Shown: positions 25,000-33,110 of the stretch, one piece after another
How the letters are laid out: every line of letters starts with the position of its first letter
Numbering within the stretch: the stretch's first letter is position 1
Source of the DNA: Merdivicinus sp050943495
GTDB lineage: Bacteria; Bacillota; Clostridia; Oscillospirales; Ruminococcaceae
Assembly: GCA_050943495.1 (NCBI GenBank)
Contig: JBMNPH010000010.1
Coordinates: 1 to 64,000 of the forward strand
Length of the DNA: 64,000 nt
Direction: 5' to 3'
Notes under the pieces: generated by a model
Database searches by the model: none
What the model was told of the DNA's origin: nothing
The model's input: only the letters and a program-made list of their open reading frames with translations
Made by a program: the position numbers and the translations under genes

Positions 25000-26076
25000 T
25001 TACTCCTCCGCTTGTGCCGCAAGCAATTCTGCCTGATGCGCCGTAATCAGAGCGTCAATAATTTCATCCAGATCGCCATTCAGGAAAGCTTCCAGATGAT
25101 AGATCGACAGGCCGATGCGATGATCGGTCACACGTCCCTGCGGATAATTGTAGGTTCGGATTCGTTCCGAACGGTCGCCGGTTCCAACTTGGCTTTTCCG
25201 TTCAGCGGCAATGGCGGCGTTCTGTTCCTGAACTTTGGCGTCATAGAGACGGGAACGCAAGACTTTCATCGCCTTTTCGCGGTTTTTGATCTGGCTGCGC
25301 TCATCCTGACATTCAACCACTACGCCAGTCGGCAGGTGCGTTATACGAATTGCCGATTCGGTCTTATTCACGTGCTGTCCGCCTGCACCGCTGGCACGGT
25401 AGGTATCAATTTGGAGGTCAGCCGGATTGATGTCAAATTCGACGTCCTCCGCTTCCGGAAGCACGGCAACGGTTACCGTTGAAGTGTGGATTCGCCCCTG
25501 CGTTTCGGTTTCGGGGACACGCTGAACACGATGAACGCCGCTTTCATATTTGAGGCGAGAATAGGCGCCGTCTCCGTCAATAGAAAATGAAATTTCCTTA
25601 AATCCGCCCAATTCGGTGGGATTGGCATACAGTATTTCCTGTTTCCAACCCCGTGCTTCCGCATACATGGAATACATCCGGTACAGGGAGTTGGCAAACA
25701 GAGCGGCTTCCTCGCCGCCTGCGCCGCCGCGGATTTCGATAATAACGTTTTTGTCGTCATTCGGGTCGCGGGGAAGAAGCAGAATTTTCAATTCTTCCGC
25801 CAGACGTTCGGTATTCTCTTTGCCGGCAGCAAATTCTTCTTCCAACATCTCCTTAAAGTCCTTATCGAGTCCACCTGCCTCCAACAGTGACTTGGCTTCC
25901 TCAAAATCCGCTTCTGCCTTTTTATACTCGCGGAATTTTTCCACAACTGGCGTCAGATTCTTGTATTCCTTCATCAGATCCCGATAAGTCGCCTGATCAT
26001 TGACGACATTGGGATCCATCAGTTTCTGGTTAATTTCTTCATAATGCTGTTCAATCAGCAACACTTTCTCGAGCAT
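25000..26076 (-). CDS. prfA: Peptide chain release factor 1
   Basis: Terminates translation at UAA and UAG. The 358-residue protein has the usual layout: an N-terminal helical domain, the conserved RGGAGGEEAALFA near 116, and GAGGQHVNKTESA with the catalytic GGQ at about 230-233, which is the site of PrmC methylation. It begins MLEKVLLIEQHYEEI, typical for RF1. It is in the operon after the DUF951 gene; prmC is not adjacent in this window. Confidence 0.98.
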   Translation of the reverse strand: MLEKVLLIEQHYEEINQKLMDPNVVNDQATYRDLMKEYKNLTPVVEKFREYKKAEADFEEAKSLLEAGGLDKDFKEMLEEEFAAGKENTERLAEELKILLLPRDPNDDKNVIIEIRGGAGGEEAALFANSLYRMYSMYAEARGWKQEILYANPTELGGFKEISFSIDGDGAYSRLKYESGVHRVQRVPETETQGRIHTSTVTVAVLPEAEDVEFDINPADLQIDTYRASGAGGQHVNKTESAIRITHLPTGVVVECQDERSQIKNREKAMKVLRSRLYDAKVQEQNAAIAAERKSQVGTGDRSERIRTYNYPQGRVTDHRIGLSIYHLEAFLNGDLDEIIDALITAHQAELLAAQAEE

Positions 26077-26132
26077 AATGCATTCCTTTCGATATCATAA
26101 ATATAAAACATCTTCTGGCCGGATTTGCCGCG

Positions 26133-26321
26133 CTAATCCTCACCATTCTGCTCGATGCGGCGGATGCTTTTCTCCGCTTTGGAACGGGGAACCATCATCT
26201 CACGGCCGCAGCCAAGACATCGCAGTTTAAAATCCATTCCTACCCGCAGAACCTCAAAGCGATTTCCACCGCAGGGATGATTTTTTTTCATCACCAAAAT
26301 ATCTCCGACTGAAATCTGCAT
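26133..26321 (-). CDS. DUF951 domain protein
   Basis: A 62-residue protein with the DUF951 pattern: the start VGDILVMKKNHPCGG, then R-V-G-M-D-F-K-L-R-C and GCGREMMVPR. The HPCGG and CLGC elements suggest a small zinc-binding beta-barrel. In other Firmicutes the gene is often near ychF or replication and translation genes; its function is unknown. It lies between the GNAT gene (28-nt gap) and prfA (56-nt gap). The ribosome binding site GGAGG/GAACGAGG precedes the ATG. Confidence 0.88.
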   Translation of the reverse strand: MQISVGDILVMKKNHPCGGNRFEVLRVGMDFKLRCLGCGREMMVPRSKAEKSIRRIEQNGED

Positions 26322-26349
26322 ACCTCGTTCCCTCCTTCACAAAATACTT

Positions 26350-26877
26350 TTAAAACTGGCAAAACGCCTCATTTTTTTGGGTAATATATTCCCAAAAGTT
26401 CCAAAATTCCTGTTCCGAAACACTGCCTCCCTGCGACAGAATCCGATATTTGTCCCCGCGCCACTCGTAAGAGACCGGGCAGAAAGCATATCCGTTTCGC
26501 AAATAAAACCGCTGTCGCTTCTCTCTCTGAACAAAATTCGGCACATCCGGAAGAACCTCTTCCATATCCACCACAATCCGGTGTCCGGGATATCTTTGTC
26601 GGATCTGTTCCAATGCCCGGGAACCATATCCAGACCCCCGCTCAGTTTCTTCAATGGCAATATATATGATATGTGCAATTCCCAACGCAATCAGCATACA
26701 GGCAAAACCGCAAAAGCGGTCATCCTCGTAAAAACCTAAAATTTCACTGATACCGGTCATATCGTCGGTGAGTAATTCCAGTGGGCTGCGTTCCTCCTCG
26801 GGAAAAGATTGGACGTACAGTGCTTTCATACGGTTCCAGTCTTCCGACTGCATATCAATCAGCCGTTTCACAAGCAT
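26350..26877 (-). CDS. GNAT family N-acetyltransferase
   Basis: A 175-residue single-domain acetyltransferase. The acetyl-CoA loop is seen in TERGSGYGSRALEQI at about 80-94, preceded by the beta strands IAHIIYIAIEE and followed by the helix-strand HRIVVDMEEVLPD. The N-terminal LYVQSFPEEERSP is a common feature of this subgroup. The substrate is unknown. It is probably the first gene of the operon that continues into DUF951 and prfA, behind a sigma-A promoter about 60 bp upstream. Confidence 0.85.
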   Translation of the reverse strand: MLVKRLIDMQSEDWNRMKALYVQSFPEEERSPLELLTDDMTGISEILGFYEDDRFCGFACMLIALGIAHIIYIAIEETERGSGYGSRALEQIRQRYPGHRIVVDMEEVLPDVPNFVQREKRQRFYLRNGYAFCPVSYEWRGDKYRILSQGGSVSEQEFWNFWEYITQKNEAFCQF

Positions 26878-26935
26878 CTGTACTTCACTCCAATATCGGG
26901 CAATTTACCTTTATTTTTTTCCTTCTTATCGTTTT

Positions 26936-26963
26936 ATTATACCATAAACCGATTAAAAATCAA
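26936..26963 (-). promoter_or_regulatory. Promoter of the GNAT-prfA-coaE operon
   Basis: Minus-strand TTGATT (26963-26958), a 16-bp spacer and TATAAT (26941-26936) preceded by TGG, an extended -10. Confidence 0.7.
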
Positions 26964-27083
26964 ACCCTGCCGGAGAGATTTTCCAACTTGTGCAAAATCT
27001 GGATCAGGGATATGTCCAGTTTTGCGGGGAATACTCAAAAGGCAGGGCATTGGAAACCGGAGAATAAACAAGGAGGAATACCG

Positions 27084-27491
27084 ATGAAAATTTCTGCAAG
27101 CTTCGATACATTCGATGAAGCCGAAAATTGCGCCCGAACCCTCAAACACACCTGTGAGGGGATTCAAGCCATCCGCATCCGCAAACGGACACCACTTGGC
27201 GACCCACAGCGCGACCAGATTGGGGATCCGCCTGCTCAAGTCGTTCCATTCGCATTATATAATGGTGCCACAACCGTCGATAACGTACAAAACAATCTTA
27301 CAGGGGGACCTTATTCAGGTGCATTTGCAATGGATTTTGATTTTGATGAAGAATTTCCACGCAATGCAGATGGGCCGCAAGGACGTCAAGATTGCATGAT
27401 GGATATTCTGGCAATGCCGGATTCTGCGCATCAGATTGAGCAAGTTATTTTGAACGAACACGGGCGTCATATTAGTCGAGTTCAACTGTAA
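27084..27491 (+). CDS. Conserved-looking hypothetical protein
   Basis: A 135-residue soluble protein I do not recognise. Residues 1-36 read as a beta-alpha-beta unit (MKISASFDTFDEAENCARTL, then IQAIRIRKR), and the C-terminus again ends in a helix plus strand (SAHQIEQVILNEHG, then ISRVQL), so a ferredoxin-like fold with a long disordered middle insert is plausible. AGGAGG lies 7 nt before the ATG. Its stop codon overlaps the end of the convergent MATE gene by 10 nt. Nothing around it suggests a role. Confidence 0.7.
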   Translation: MKISASFDTFDEAENCARTLKHTCEGIQAIRIRKRTPLGDPQRDQIGDPPAQVVPFALYNGATTVDNVQNNLTGGPYSGAFAMDFDFDEEFPRNADGPQGRQDCMMDILAMPDSAHQIEQVILNEHGRHISRVQL

Positions 27492-28864
27492 AGAGCTTGC
27501 CCGTCCGGCATTGCTTCCCTCTTTTTCATCAGCTTGTTAAAAATGAGCAGAAAAGTTGTCGTTGAAGTAAACCCAGCGATAAAGTCGGAAATAGGTTCTG
27601 CAAAAAAGGCGCTTTTTGCTCCAAACCAGATGGGAAGAGCAAGTGTCAGGAGAAACAGTACCCCTTTTCGGAACAGGGAAAGCGAAACGGCAGCTTTCGG
27701 GACACCGAGTGCCGTTAGGCCGTCAACCAGCGCATATTGGAATGCCATGGGAATGACGCATGCCGTATAGACCCGGATTCCCCAAACAGAAAGATCCATG
27801 TATTGCGCTTCGCTGGTAAAGATGCGAACAAACTGCCCCGGAATCAGCTGGGACAAAGTAAACATGATTGCCGCAAATACGACCGCCATCAGCAGGATGT
27901 ATTTCTCGCCCTGCCGGATCCGGTCGATTTTTTTTGCGCCGTAGTTAAAACTGAGAATCGGCTGAGTACCGCCGGTAATGCCAATCATTGGCATAGAAAT
28001 CAACTGCATATAGCTCATAACAATCGTCGCACAGGTGACGAGCATATCCCCTTCCGTAGGACCGCCGTATTTCTGAAGCACTCCATTAAGCGCAATCAAA
28101 ACGACACTGTCAGTCGCATTGATTAAAAACGGAGAAAGTCCAAAGGTGAGAACCTGTTTCATAACTTTCCATTGGTATCCGCCGAAACTAATCCGAACCT
28201 TTACACGGCTGGAGAAGAGAACCGACAATACAAACGCACAGGAGGAAGCTTGCGCGATCACTGTTGCGACTGCGGCGCCGGCGACTCCCATATCCAAAAC
28301 GAAAATAAAGACCGGGTCCAAAATGATATTAACAACAGCCCCGATCATAACGGTGAGCATACTGAGGGTCGAATACCCTTGACAGGTAATAAACTGATTC
28401 AACCCAGTGGCTAAAATTGCAAAAATAGTCCCTGCCGTATAAATGGTCATGTAAGTATTTGCATATGGATAGGTCGTCTCACTGGCTCCGAAAGTCATAA
28501 GCAGCGGTTTTTTAAAGATCAGAAACAATGTTGTTAAAACAACCGCTAAGACAGCCAGCATAATGGTGCAGTTTGCAAGGATTTTCTGTGCACCCTTTTG
28601 ATTTCCCTCTCCCATCCGGATCGCCATCAAAGGCGCGCCGCCCAATCCGACCAGAAAGGCAAACGAGGAAATCAAGGTAACAACCGGTCCGCAGACACCG
28701 GCACCAGCTAGTGCTTCCCCGCCAATTACCGGGATATTGCCGATAAAAATACGGTCTACAATACTGTATAAGACGTTGACAAGCTGCGCAAGCATAGTGG
28801 GTATTGCTAGCCGCAGCACCAGGTGGGAGACTTTGTCTTCCCCAAGATTATTTTCTCTCGCCAT
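27482..28864 (-). CDS. MATE family multidrug/metabolite exporter
   Basis: A 12-helix membrane exporter of about 460 residues, of the MATE/NorM-DinF type driven by Na+ or H+. The N-terminal LRLAIPTMLAQLVNVLYSIVDRIFIG is diagnostic, with the second-half repeat FGLSPFLINATDSVVLIALN. The substrate is unknown. The ATG is preferred, with AAGGAA about 10 nt upstream; a TTG three codons earlier sits too close to that site. It has its own promoter. No MarR- or TetR-type regulator is adjacent. Confidence 0.94.
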   Translation of the reverse strand: MARENNLGEDKVSHLVLRLAIPTMLAQLVNVLYSIVDRIFIGNIPVIGGEALAGAGVCGPVVTLISSFAFLVGLGGAPLMAIRMGEGNQKGAQKILANCTIMLAVLAVVLTTLFLIFKKPLLMTFGASETTYPYANTYMTIYTAGTIFAILATGLNQFITCQGYSTLSMLTVMIGAVVNIILDPVFIFVLDMGVAGAAVATVIAQASSCAFVLSVLFSSRVKVRISFGGYQWKVMKQVLTFGLSPFLINATDSVVLIALNGVLQKYGGPTEGDMLVTCATIVMSYMQLISMPMIGITGGTQPILSFNYGAKKIDRIRQGEKYILLMAVVFAAIMFTLSQLIPGQFVRIFTSEAQYMDLSVWGIRVYTACVIPMAFQYALVDGLTALGVPKAAVSLSLFRKGVLFLLTLALPIWFGAKSAFFAEPISDFIAGFTSTTTFLLIFNKLMKKREAMPDGQALYS

Positions 28865-28920
28865 GGGTATCAAATTCCTTTATTTGTAATATTTCCCAGC
28901 ATTGGTGGGATTCCACTACT

Positions 28921-28949
28921 ATTATAACGATCTCTAATCAAAATCGCAA
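28921..28949 (-). promoter_or_regulatory. MATE gene promoter
   Basis: Minus-strand TTGCGA (28949-28944), 17-bp spacer, TATAAT (28926-28921). The transcript starts about 45 bp before the start codon. Confidence 0.75.
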
Positions 28950-29012
28950 GAAAAACTTTACACATTCTTTTCGATAAATTCTCATTTTATATGGACACTT
29001 TTCTCAAATCTG

Positions 29013-30074
29013 TCATCCGTAAAAATACGTTTCATTATATTGGACTGAGGGATGCCGAGGTTTTAGTCGTTTTGCTTTTTCATGATAAAAGAGTGCATCG
29101 GATCGCCGATTCAGATGCTCATAACATACACATAGCTGCAAATAGGGGATAAAATCCCAGTAATCCGGTTGGCAGAAAGAATTCTTATTGGGAGGTGCGC
29201 AGTGTAGCGCCCTTTCATACCAATAAATTGCCTGATGATAATCCAGTTTCTGCATCCAGATTCTTCCCAAACCGCAGCAGATTTCCGGACGCGGCAAATC
29301 ATAGGCAAAACTGCGAGCGAGCGTTTCCATTGCCTGTTCCGATTCTCCCAGACGTTCCAAACATCCTGCCAGATCGAGACAGGCACCAATTCGGTTTTCA
29401 ACCCATCCCATTCGTTCATCCAAAAAACGGCTGAACCATTGAACAGCTTCGCGATCCCGACCATGAGCCGCCAATTCCCTTGCATAATAGTATTGCTGCC
29501 TAGGGTCTAATTCTTTTCCTTTGGCAAGGAGTTTTTCAAAAATTCGGAGATTCCGATCCGGATCTGCAGCCCGTTCTTTCCGATGAGTAATTGCTACGGG
29601 ACTGTGCAAGATTTTACCGTAAGGAGAGATAGCCTCATGAATTTCTCCCTGCCAACGGTAATGCATTTCCCGCTTGAAAAGGCGTTCCCTTTCATAAAGG
29701 AAAAGTGGTCTGCCCTCCGAATCAAAGTCCGAATGGTATGGCATCATAACCAGATCAACAGAAAAATCCAAATTTTCCTTTAACTGAAGCAAAGCTGATA
29801 GATCATCCGGCAAAATAATGTCATCGGCATCCATCCACATAATGTAGTCACAGGTTGCCTTAGAAAAAGAAAAATTTCGTGCAGCCGCAAAGTCATCGAT
29901 CCAGTCAAAGTTGTAAATTCGATTGGTATAATTTTTCGCAATTTCCACGGTTTGATCTGTGGATCCAGTGTCAACAATAACGATTTCATCTACCGCCTGC
30001 CGAATGCTCTCCAAACATCTAGCTAAAACATCCTCCTCATTCCGGACAATCATACATAAACTGATTGTAATCAC
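29013..30074 (-). CDS. Family 2 glycosyltransferase with C-terminal TPR repeats
   Basis: A 353-residue cytoplasmic glycosyltransferase. The GT-A domain spans 1-190: CMIVRNEEDVLARCL, IVDTGSTDQT and the metal-binding D82-A-D84-D85. TPR-like helices from about 195 to 340 (YYYARELAAHGRDREAVQWF, YHQAIYWYERALHCAPPN) may bind a protein acceptor, as in SunS-like and spore-coat glycosyltransferases. It starts at GTG with GGAGG 7 nt upstream. It lies just downstream of the collagen-like gene, which is rich in GPT triplets, so Thr glycosylation of that protein is a reasonable inference; in C. difficile a glycosyltransferase also neighbours a BclA gene. Confidence 0.88.
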   Translation of the reverse strand: MITISLCMIVRNEEDVLARCLESIRQAVDEIVIVDTGSTDQTVEIAKNYTNRIYNFDWIDDFAAARNFSFSKATCDYIMWMDADDIILPDDLSALLQLKENLDFSVDLVMMPYHSDFDSEGRPLFLYERERLFKREMHYRWQGEIHEAISPYGKILHSPVAITHRKERAADPDRNLRIFEKLLAKGKELDPRQQYYYARELAAHGRDREAVQWFSRFLDERMGWVENRIGACLDLAGCLERLGESEQAMETLARSFAYDLPRPEICCGLGRIWMQKLDYHQAIYWYERALHCAPPNKNSFCQPDYWDFIPYLQLCVCYEHLNRRSDALFYHEKAKRLKPRHPSVQYNETYFYG

Positions 30075-30091
30075 TTAAAATCCTCCATTGA

Positions 30092-30126
30092 AAAAATTGC
30101 CGCTGCCTGTTGAGACAGCGGCTCAA
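30092..30126 (-). terminator. Terminator after the collagen-like gene
   Basis: Minus-strand GCCGCTGTCT / AGGCAGCGGC stem with a short loop, followed by AATTTTTT. Read-through would still be needed for co-expression with the glycosyltransferase gene. Confidence 0.85.
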
Positions 30127-30139
30127 TTTCATCAGATCC

Positions 30140-30874
30140 TCAGGTAGAAATGATATTAGCGGCACGTAAAGAAGCAAGCAACTCATTCAAAGTATTGGCA
30201 ACATCTGCCACAGTGCCGCCTGTATTCGCATCCGCTACAGCAGTTCCTGGTGTGACGGTACCTTCCGGACCAGTAGGACCAGTAGGACCTGTAGGTCCGG
30301 TTGGACCCGTCGGGCCTGTGGGGCCTGTTGGACCAGTGGCGCCAGTTGCACCATCGGCACCTGCTAATCCCTGAATTCCCTGAATGCCTTGTGCTCCTGC
30401 GGGGCCTGTAGGTCCGGTTGGACCAGTGGGGCCTGTAGGACCTGTGGGACCGGTTGCACCTGTTGCACCATCAGTACCTGCTAATCCCTGGATTCCCTGG
30501 ATACCTTGTGCTCCTGCAGGGCCTGTAGGTCCGGTTGGACCAGTGGGGCCTGTAGGTCCGGTAGGGCCAGTCGCACCCGTTGCACCTGCTAATCCCTGAA
30601 CCCCCTGTGCGCCCTGTGCGCCAACAGGGCCGGTAGGACCTTGAACTCCCTGTGCACCTTGTGGGCCTTGAATTCCCTGAGGACCGGTTGCACCTGTAGG
30701 GCCGGTTGGGCCAGTGGGACCTGTGGGACCGGTCGGGCCTGTGGGACCGCCAGCAGGGCCAGTTGGTCCCGTCGGCCCTGTGGGACCCGGGCAGCAGCAC
30801 GCTGGTTGACAAACGGGTTGGCAGCAAGCCAAATCCGCATGACAGCAGCTGCTGTTTCCGCGATAGATATTCAT
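30140..30874 (-). CDS. Collagen-like (GPT-triplet) spore-surface-type protein, BclA-like
   Basis: A 244-residue protein. A Cys-rich head at residues 1-29 (CCHADLACCQPVC and CCC) is followed by about 55 G-X-Y triplets, mostly GPT with blocks of GIQGIQG and GATGATG, then a short C-terminal domain ending with VADVANTLNELLASLRAANI. It has no signal peptide, as expected for a mother-cell-made exosporium or coat protein. The ATG follows AGGAGG. A SigK-like promoter lies upstream. The close neighbour is a TPR glycosyltransferase. A role at the spore surface is inferred from similarity to BclA-type filaments. Confidence 0.88.
   Translation of the reverse strand: MNIYRGNSSCCHADLACCQPVCQPACCCPGPTGPTGPTGPAGGPTGPTGPTGPTGPTGPTGATGPQGIQGPQGAQGVQGPTGPVGAQGAQGVQGLAGATGATGPTGPTGPTGPTGPTGPAGAQGIQGIQGLAGTDGATGATGPTGPTGPTGPTGPTGPAGAQGIQGIQGLAGADGATGATGPTGPTGPTGPTGPTGPTGPTGPEGTVTPGTAVADANTGGTVADVANTLNELLASLRAANIIST
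30361..30600 (-). repeat. Tandem repeats inside the collagen-like gene
   Basis: The segment beginning CTGCTAATCC recurs at 30361, 30478 and 30586, that is with periods of 117 and 108 bp (39 and 36 codons). The repeats are in-frame and encode a GPAGAQGIQGIQGLAG-DGATGATG module followed by GPT triplets. Such repeats make the length prone to vary between strains. Confidence 0.85.
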
Positions 30875-30932
30875 AAAATGCCTCCTGCAAGTCAAATTAT
30901 CCTACGCACAAATGATTGAGGAAGGAGTACTC

Positions 30933-30960
30933 TATTCTATTCGGATATGCGATCTCATGT
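30933..30960 (-). promoter_or_regulatory. SigK-like promoter of the collagen-like gene
   Basis: On the minus strand AC (30960-30959), 17 bp, then AATAGAATA (30941-30933). This fits the SigK pattern AC-N16/17-CATANNNTA except for A in place of the first C. The same spacing and the same ATAGAATA occur before the amidase at 55248. It lies about 55 bp before the start codon. Confidence 0.45.
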
Positions 30961-31024
30961 GCCTGTCCAAGAGCAAACCGTCACAAAATACCGGAAATTT
31001 CTTTGGAAAAAATCCATAATTTTC

Positions 31025-31033
31025 TGCTATAAT
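31025..31033 (+). promoter_or_regulatory. Extended -10 promoter of the flavodoxin-like gene
   Basis: TGCTATAAT is an extended -10 with a perfect hexamer; no convincing -35 is seen. The start codon is about 37 bp downstream. Confidence 0.6.
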
Positions 31034-31069
31034 GAAATCAATTCATAGCGAAAGAAAGGAAACCAAATC

Positions 31070-31621
31070 ATGACACCTTATGCGATTGTATATACAAGCA
31101 GAACCGGTAATACTGCGAAACTTGCAGAATTAGCCGGTCAGATTCTGCCGAAGCAGGATTGTGCGTTTTTAGGGCAGCCGGAATCGAATGGCTGCTCGGA
31201 TGTTCCTCTGATTTTGGCGGGATTTTGGACAGATCGGGGAAGCTGTACACCGGAAATGCAGGAATTTCTCAAATCTCTTCACGGTAAAACCATTGCGCTG
31301 TTCGGTACGGCAGGATTCGGAGGAGACTCCGCCTATTTTTCACAGATTCTCAGTCGAGTTTCTTCGCTCATTCCTGCCGACAACCGCATTCTTCCCGGAT
31401 TTTTGTGTCAGGGCAAGATGCTGCCTGCTGTGCGCAAACGCTACGAGGCACAGTTGGAACAGCATCCGGGAGACGCGCAAATGCTGCAGATGATTGCAAA
31501 TTTTGACGCCGCATCTACTCACCCGGATAAGGCGGATCTGGAAAAATTCCGGCAATGGGTGGAAAGCATCCAACAAATGATTGATGGAAATTCCAATCGT
31601 GCCGAATCTCCTCTTGTGTAA
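31070..31621 (+). CDS. Flavodoxin-like protein
   Basis: A 183-residue protein with a flavodoxin fold. The phosphate loop TSRTGNTAKLAEL at about 9-21 should bind the FMN phosphate, and GFWTDRGSC at about 50-58 and LFGTAGFGG at about 76-84 form the isoalloxazine loops, as in the Flavodoxin_3 group. A C-terminal helical extension from about 115 resembles that group. Some members serve as electron donors to reductases, for example BilS with bilirubin reductase; no such reductase gene is adjacent, so the partner is unknown. AGAAAGGAAA precedes the ATG. Confidence 0.85.
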   Translation: MTPYAIVYTSRTGNTAKLAELAGQILPKQDCAFLGQPESNGCSDVPLILAGFWTDRGSCTPEMQEFLKSLHGKTIALFGTAGFGGDSAYFSQILSRVSSLIPADNRILPGFLCQGKMLPAVRKRYEAQLEQHPGDAQMLQMIANFDAASTHPDKADLEKFRQWVESIQQMIDGNSNRAESPLV

Positions 31622-31633
31622 AATATAGAAAAG

Positions 31634-31642
31634 TGGTATAAT
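31634..31642 (+). promoter_or_regulatory. Extended -10 promoter of tldD-pmbA
   Basis: TGGTATAAT, an extended -10 with a perfect hexamer; the -35 region is weak. A GGAAGG / CCTTCC hairpin at 31649-31667 lies at the start of the leader and could end the upstream transcript. Confidence 0.55.
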
Positions 31643-31717
31643 AAAACGGAAGGTCTTAATAGCCTTCCATTCTGTTATTTTAATCTCCGGACATTCCGGA
31701 AGAAAGGCAGGTTTTTC

Positions 31718-33097
31718 ATGCTTTCCCGTGAATTATTGGGCGAAGTCCTGCAGAAAGCCGTTTCAACCGGCGCCGATTTTGCAGAAATCTTTGCCGAACA
31801 TACAAAATCCAACGCGATTACCATGATCGACGGAAAAATTGAAACAGTAACGGACAATTTTCTGTCTGGCGTAGGAATCCGGGTCTATAAGGACCTGAAA
31901 AGTGCCTACGCCTCTACCAGTGATATTTCGAGAAGCGGATTGCTCCGCTGCGCGGAAAATGCCGCACATGCTATTGCATCCGGTTCTCAGAATCGGGACA
32001 TTCACCTGACGGAAAGACGTTTCGGTGATGTGCATCCGATTCGAATTGTGCCGGCGACTGTATCCAATTCAGTCAAGGCAGATCTTTTGCGCACCGGCTA
32101 CTCGGCCGCAAAGGAATATCATGAAAGCATTTCTCAGGTACAGGCGACCTTGCTGGATATCGATCACAACATCTTGATTGCCAATACAGAAGGACTGTAC
32201 ACCGAAGACCGGCAGATCCGCACCCGAATGATGATCAATGCAGTTGCCAGCCGGAATGGGGAAAATCAGTCAGGTGTACAAAGTCCGGGACGCCGGATGG
32301 GCCTGGAAATGTTCGACCAGATCGACCCGGCAGCGGTCGGCCGCGAGGCCGCACGTCAGGCAGTCACTATGCTGGATGCTCAATATTGTCCGGCAGGGAA
32401 AATGACTGTTGCGATTGAAAACGGATTCGGTGGTGTAATTTTCCACGAAGCCTGTGGACATTCGCTGGAAGCAACCTCGGTAGCAATGGGAAAGAGCCAA
32501 TTTGCTGGCAAACTCGGACAGCAGATTGCGAATCCAAAAGTCACTGCTATTGACGATGGCACCATTCCCGGCGCATGGGGATCGGTCAACATTGACGACG
32601 AAGGAAATCCCTCTCAGCGGAATGTGCTGATTGAAAACGGCATTTTAAAGAACTATCTGATCGACCGTCTCAACGGCAAGCGGATGGGGATGGCACCTAC
32701 CGGCAGCGCGCGCCGGCAGAGCTACCTGTTTGAGCCTACTTCCCGTATGACGAATACCTTTATCGCAAACGGCACCGATGACAATGCAGAAATCATCCGC
32801 TCAATCGAAAACGGCCTTTATTGCCGGCAGATGGGCGGCGGATCGGTCAATCCGGTAACGGGAGAATTCAATTTTGCGGTTACAGAAGGATATCTCGTCC
32901 GCAACGGCGAAATCTGTGAGCCAGTCCGCGGCGCAAGCCTGATCGGAAAAGGCAGCGAAATTCTGATGAATATTGATATGGTCGGACAGAACCTTGATTG
33001 CGGACAGGGAATGTGCGGTTCGTTAAGCGGTTCCATTCCCACCAACGTCGGCCAGCCGCTCATCCGTGTATCATCCATCACGGTCGGCGGACGTTAA
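31718..33097 (+). CDS. tldD: TldD family metalloprotease
   Basis: Active subunit of the TldD/TldE heterodimer, a cytoplasmic zinc protease that degrades small unfolded peptides and in some bacteria matures peptide antibiotics. The 459-residue protein carries the metal site HEACGHSLE at about 246-254 and a third ligand Cys in the C-terminal region (CGQGMCGS). AAAGGCAGG precedes the ATG. pmbA follows after 13 nt. No RiPP precursor gene was recognised nearby, so a general peptide-turnover role is likely. Confidence 0.95.
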   Translation: MLSRELLGEVLQKAVSTGADFAEIFAEHTKSNAITMIDGKIETVTDNFLSGVGIRVYKDLKSAYASTSDISRSGLLRCAENAAHAIASGSQNRDIHLTERRFGDVHPIRIVPATVSNSVKADLLRTGYSAAKEYHESISQVQATLLDIDHNILIANTEGLYTEDRQIRTRMMINAVASRNGENQSGVQSPGRRMGLEMFDQIDPAAVGREAARQAVTMLDAQYCPAGKMTVAIENGFGGVIFHEACGHSLEATSVAMGKSQFAGKLGQQIANPKVTAIDDGTIPGAWGSVNIDDEGNPSQRNVLIENGILKNYLIDRLNGKRMGMAPTGSARRQSYLFEPTSRMTNTFIANGTDDNAEIIRSIENGLYCRQMGGGSVNPVTGEFNFAVTEGYLVRNGEICEPVRGASLIGKGSEILMNIDMVGQNLDCGQGMCGSLSGSIPTNVGQPLIRVSSITVGGR

Positions 33098-33110
33098 AGG
33101 AGGGATCGGT

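Noticed and set aside
30150..30599. Plus-strand open frames of GPVGPVGPVAP-type sequence
   Set aside because: They are the reverse reading of the GPT repeats of the collagen-like gene; they have no ribosome binding site, and the minus-strand gene has a proper start, head and tail.
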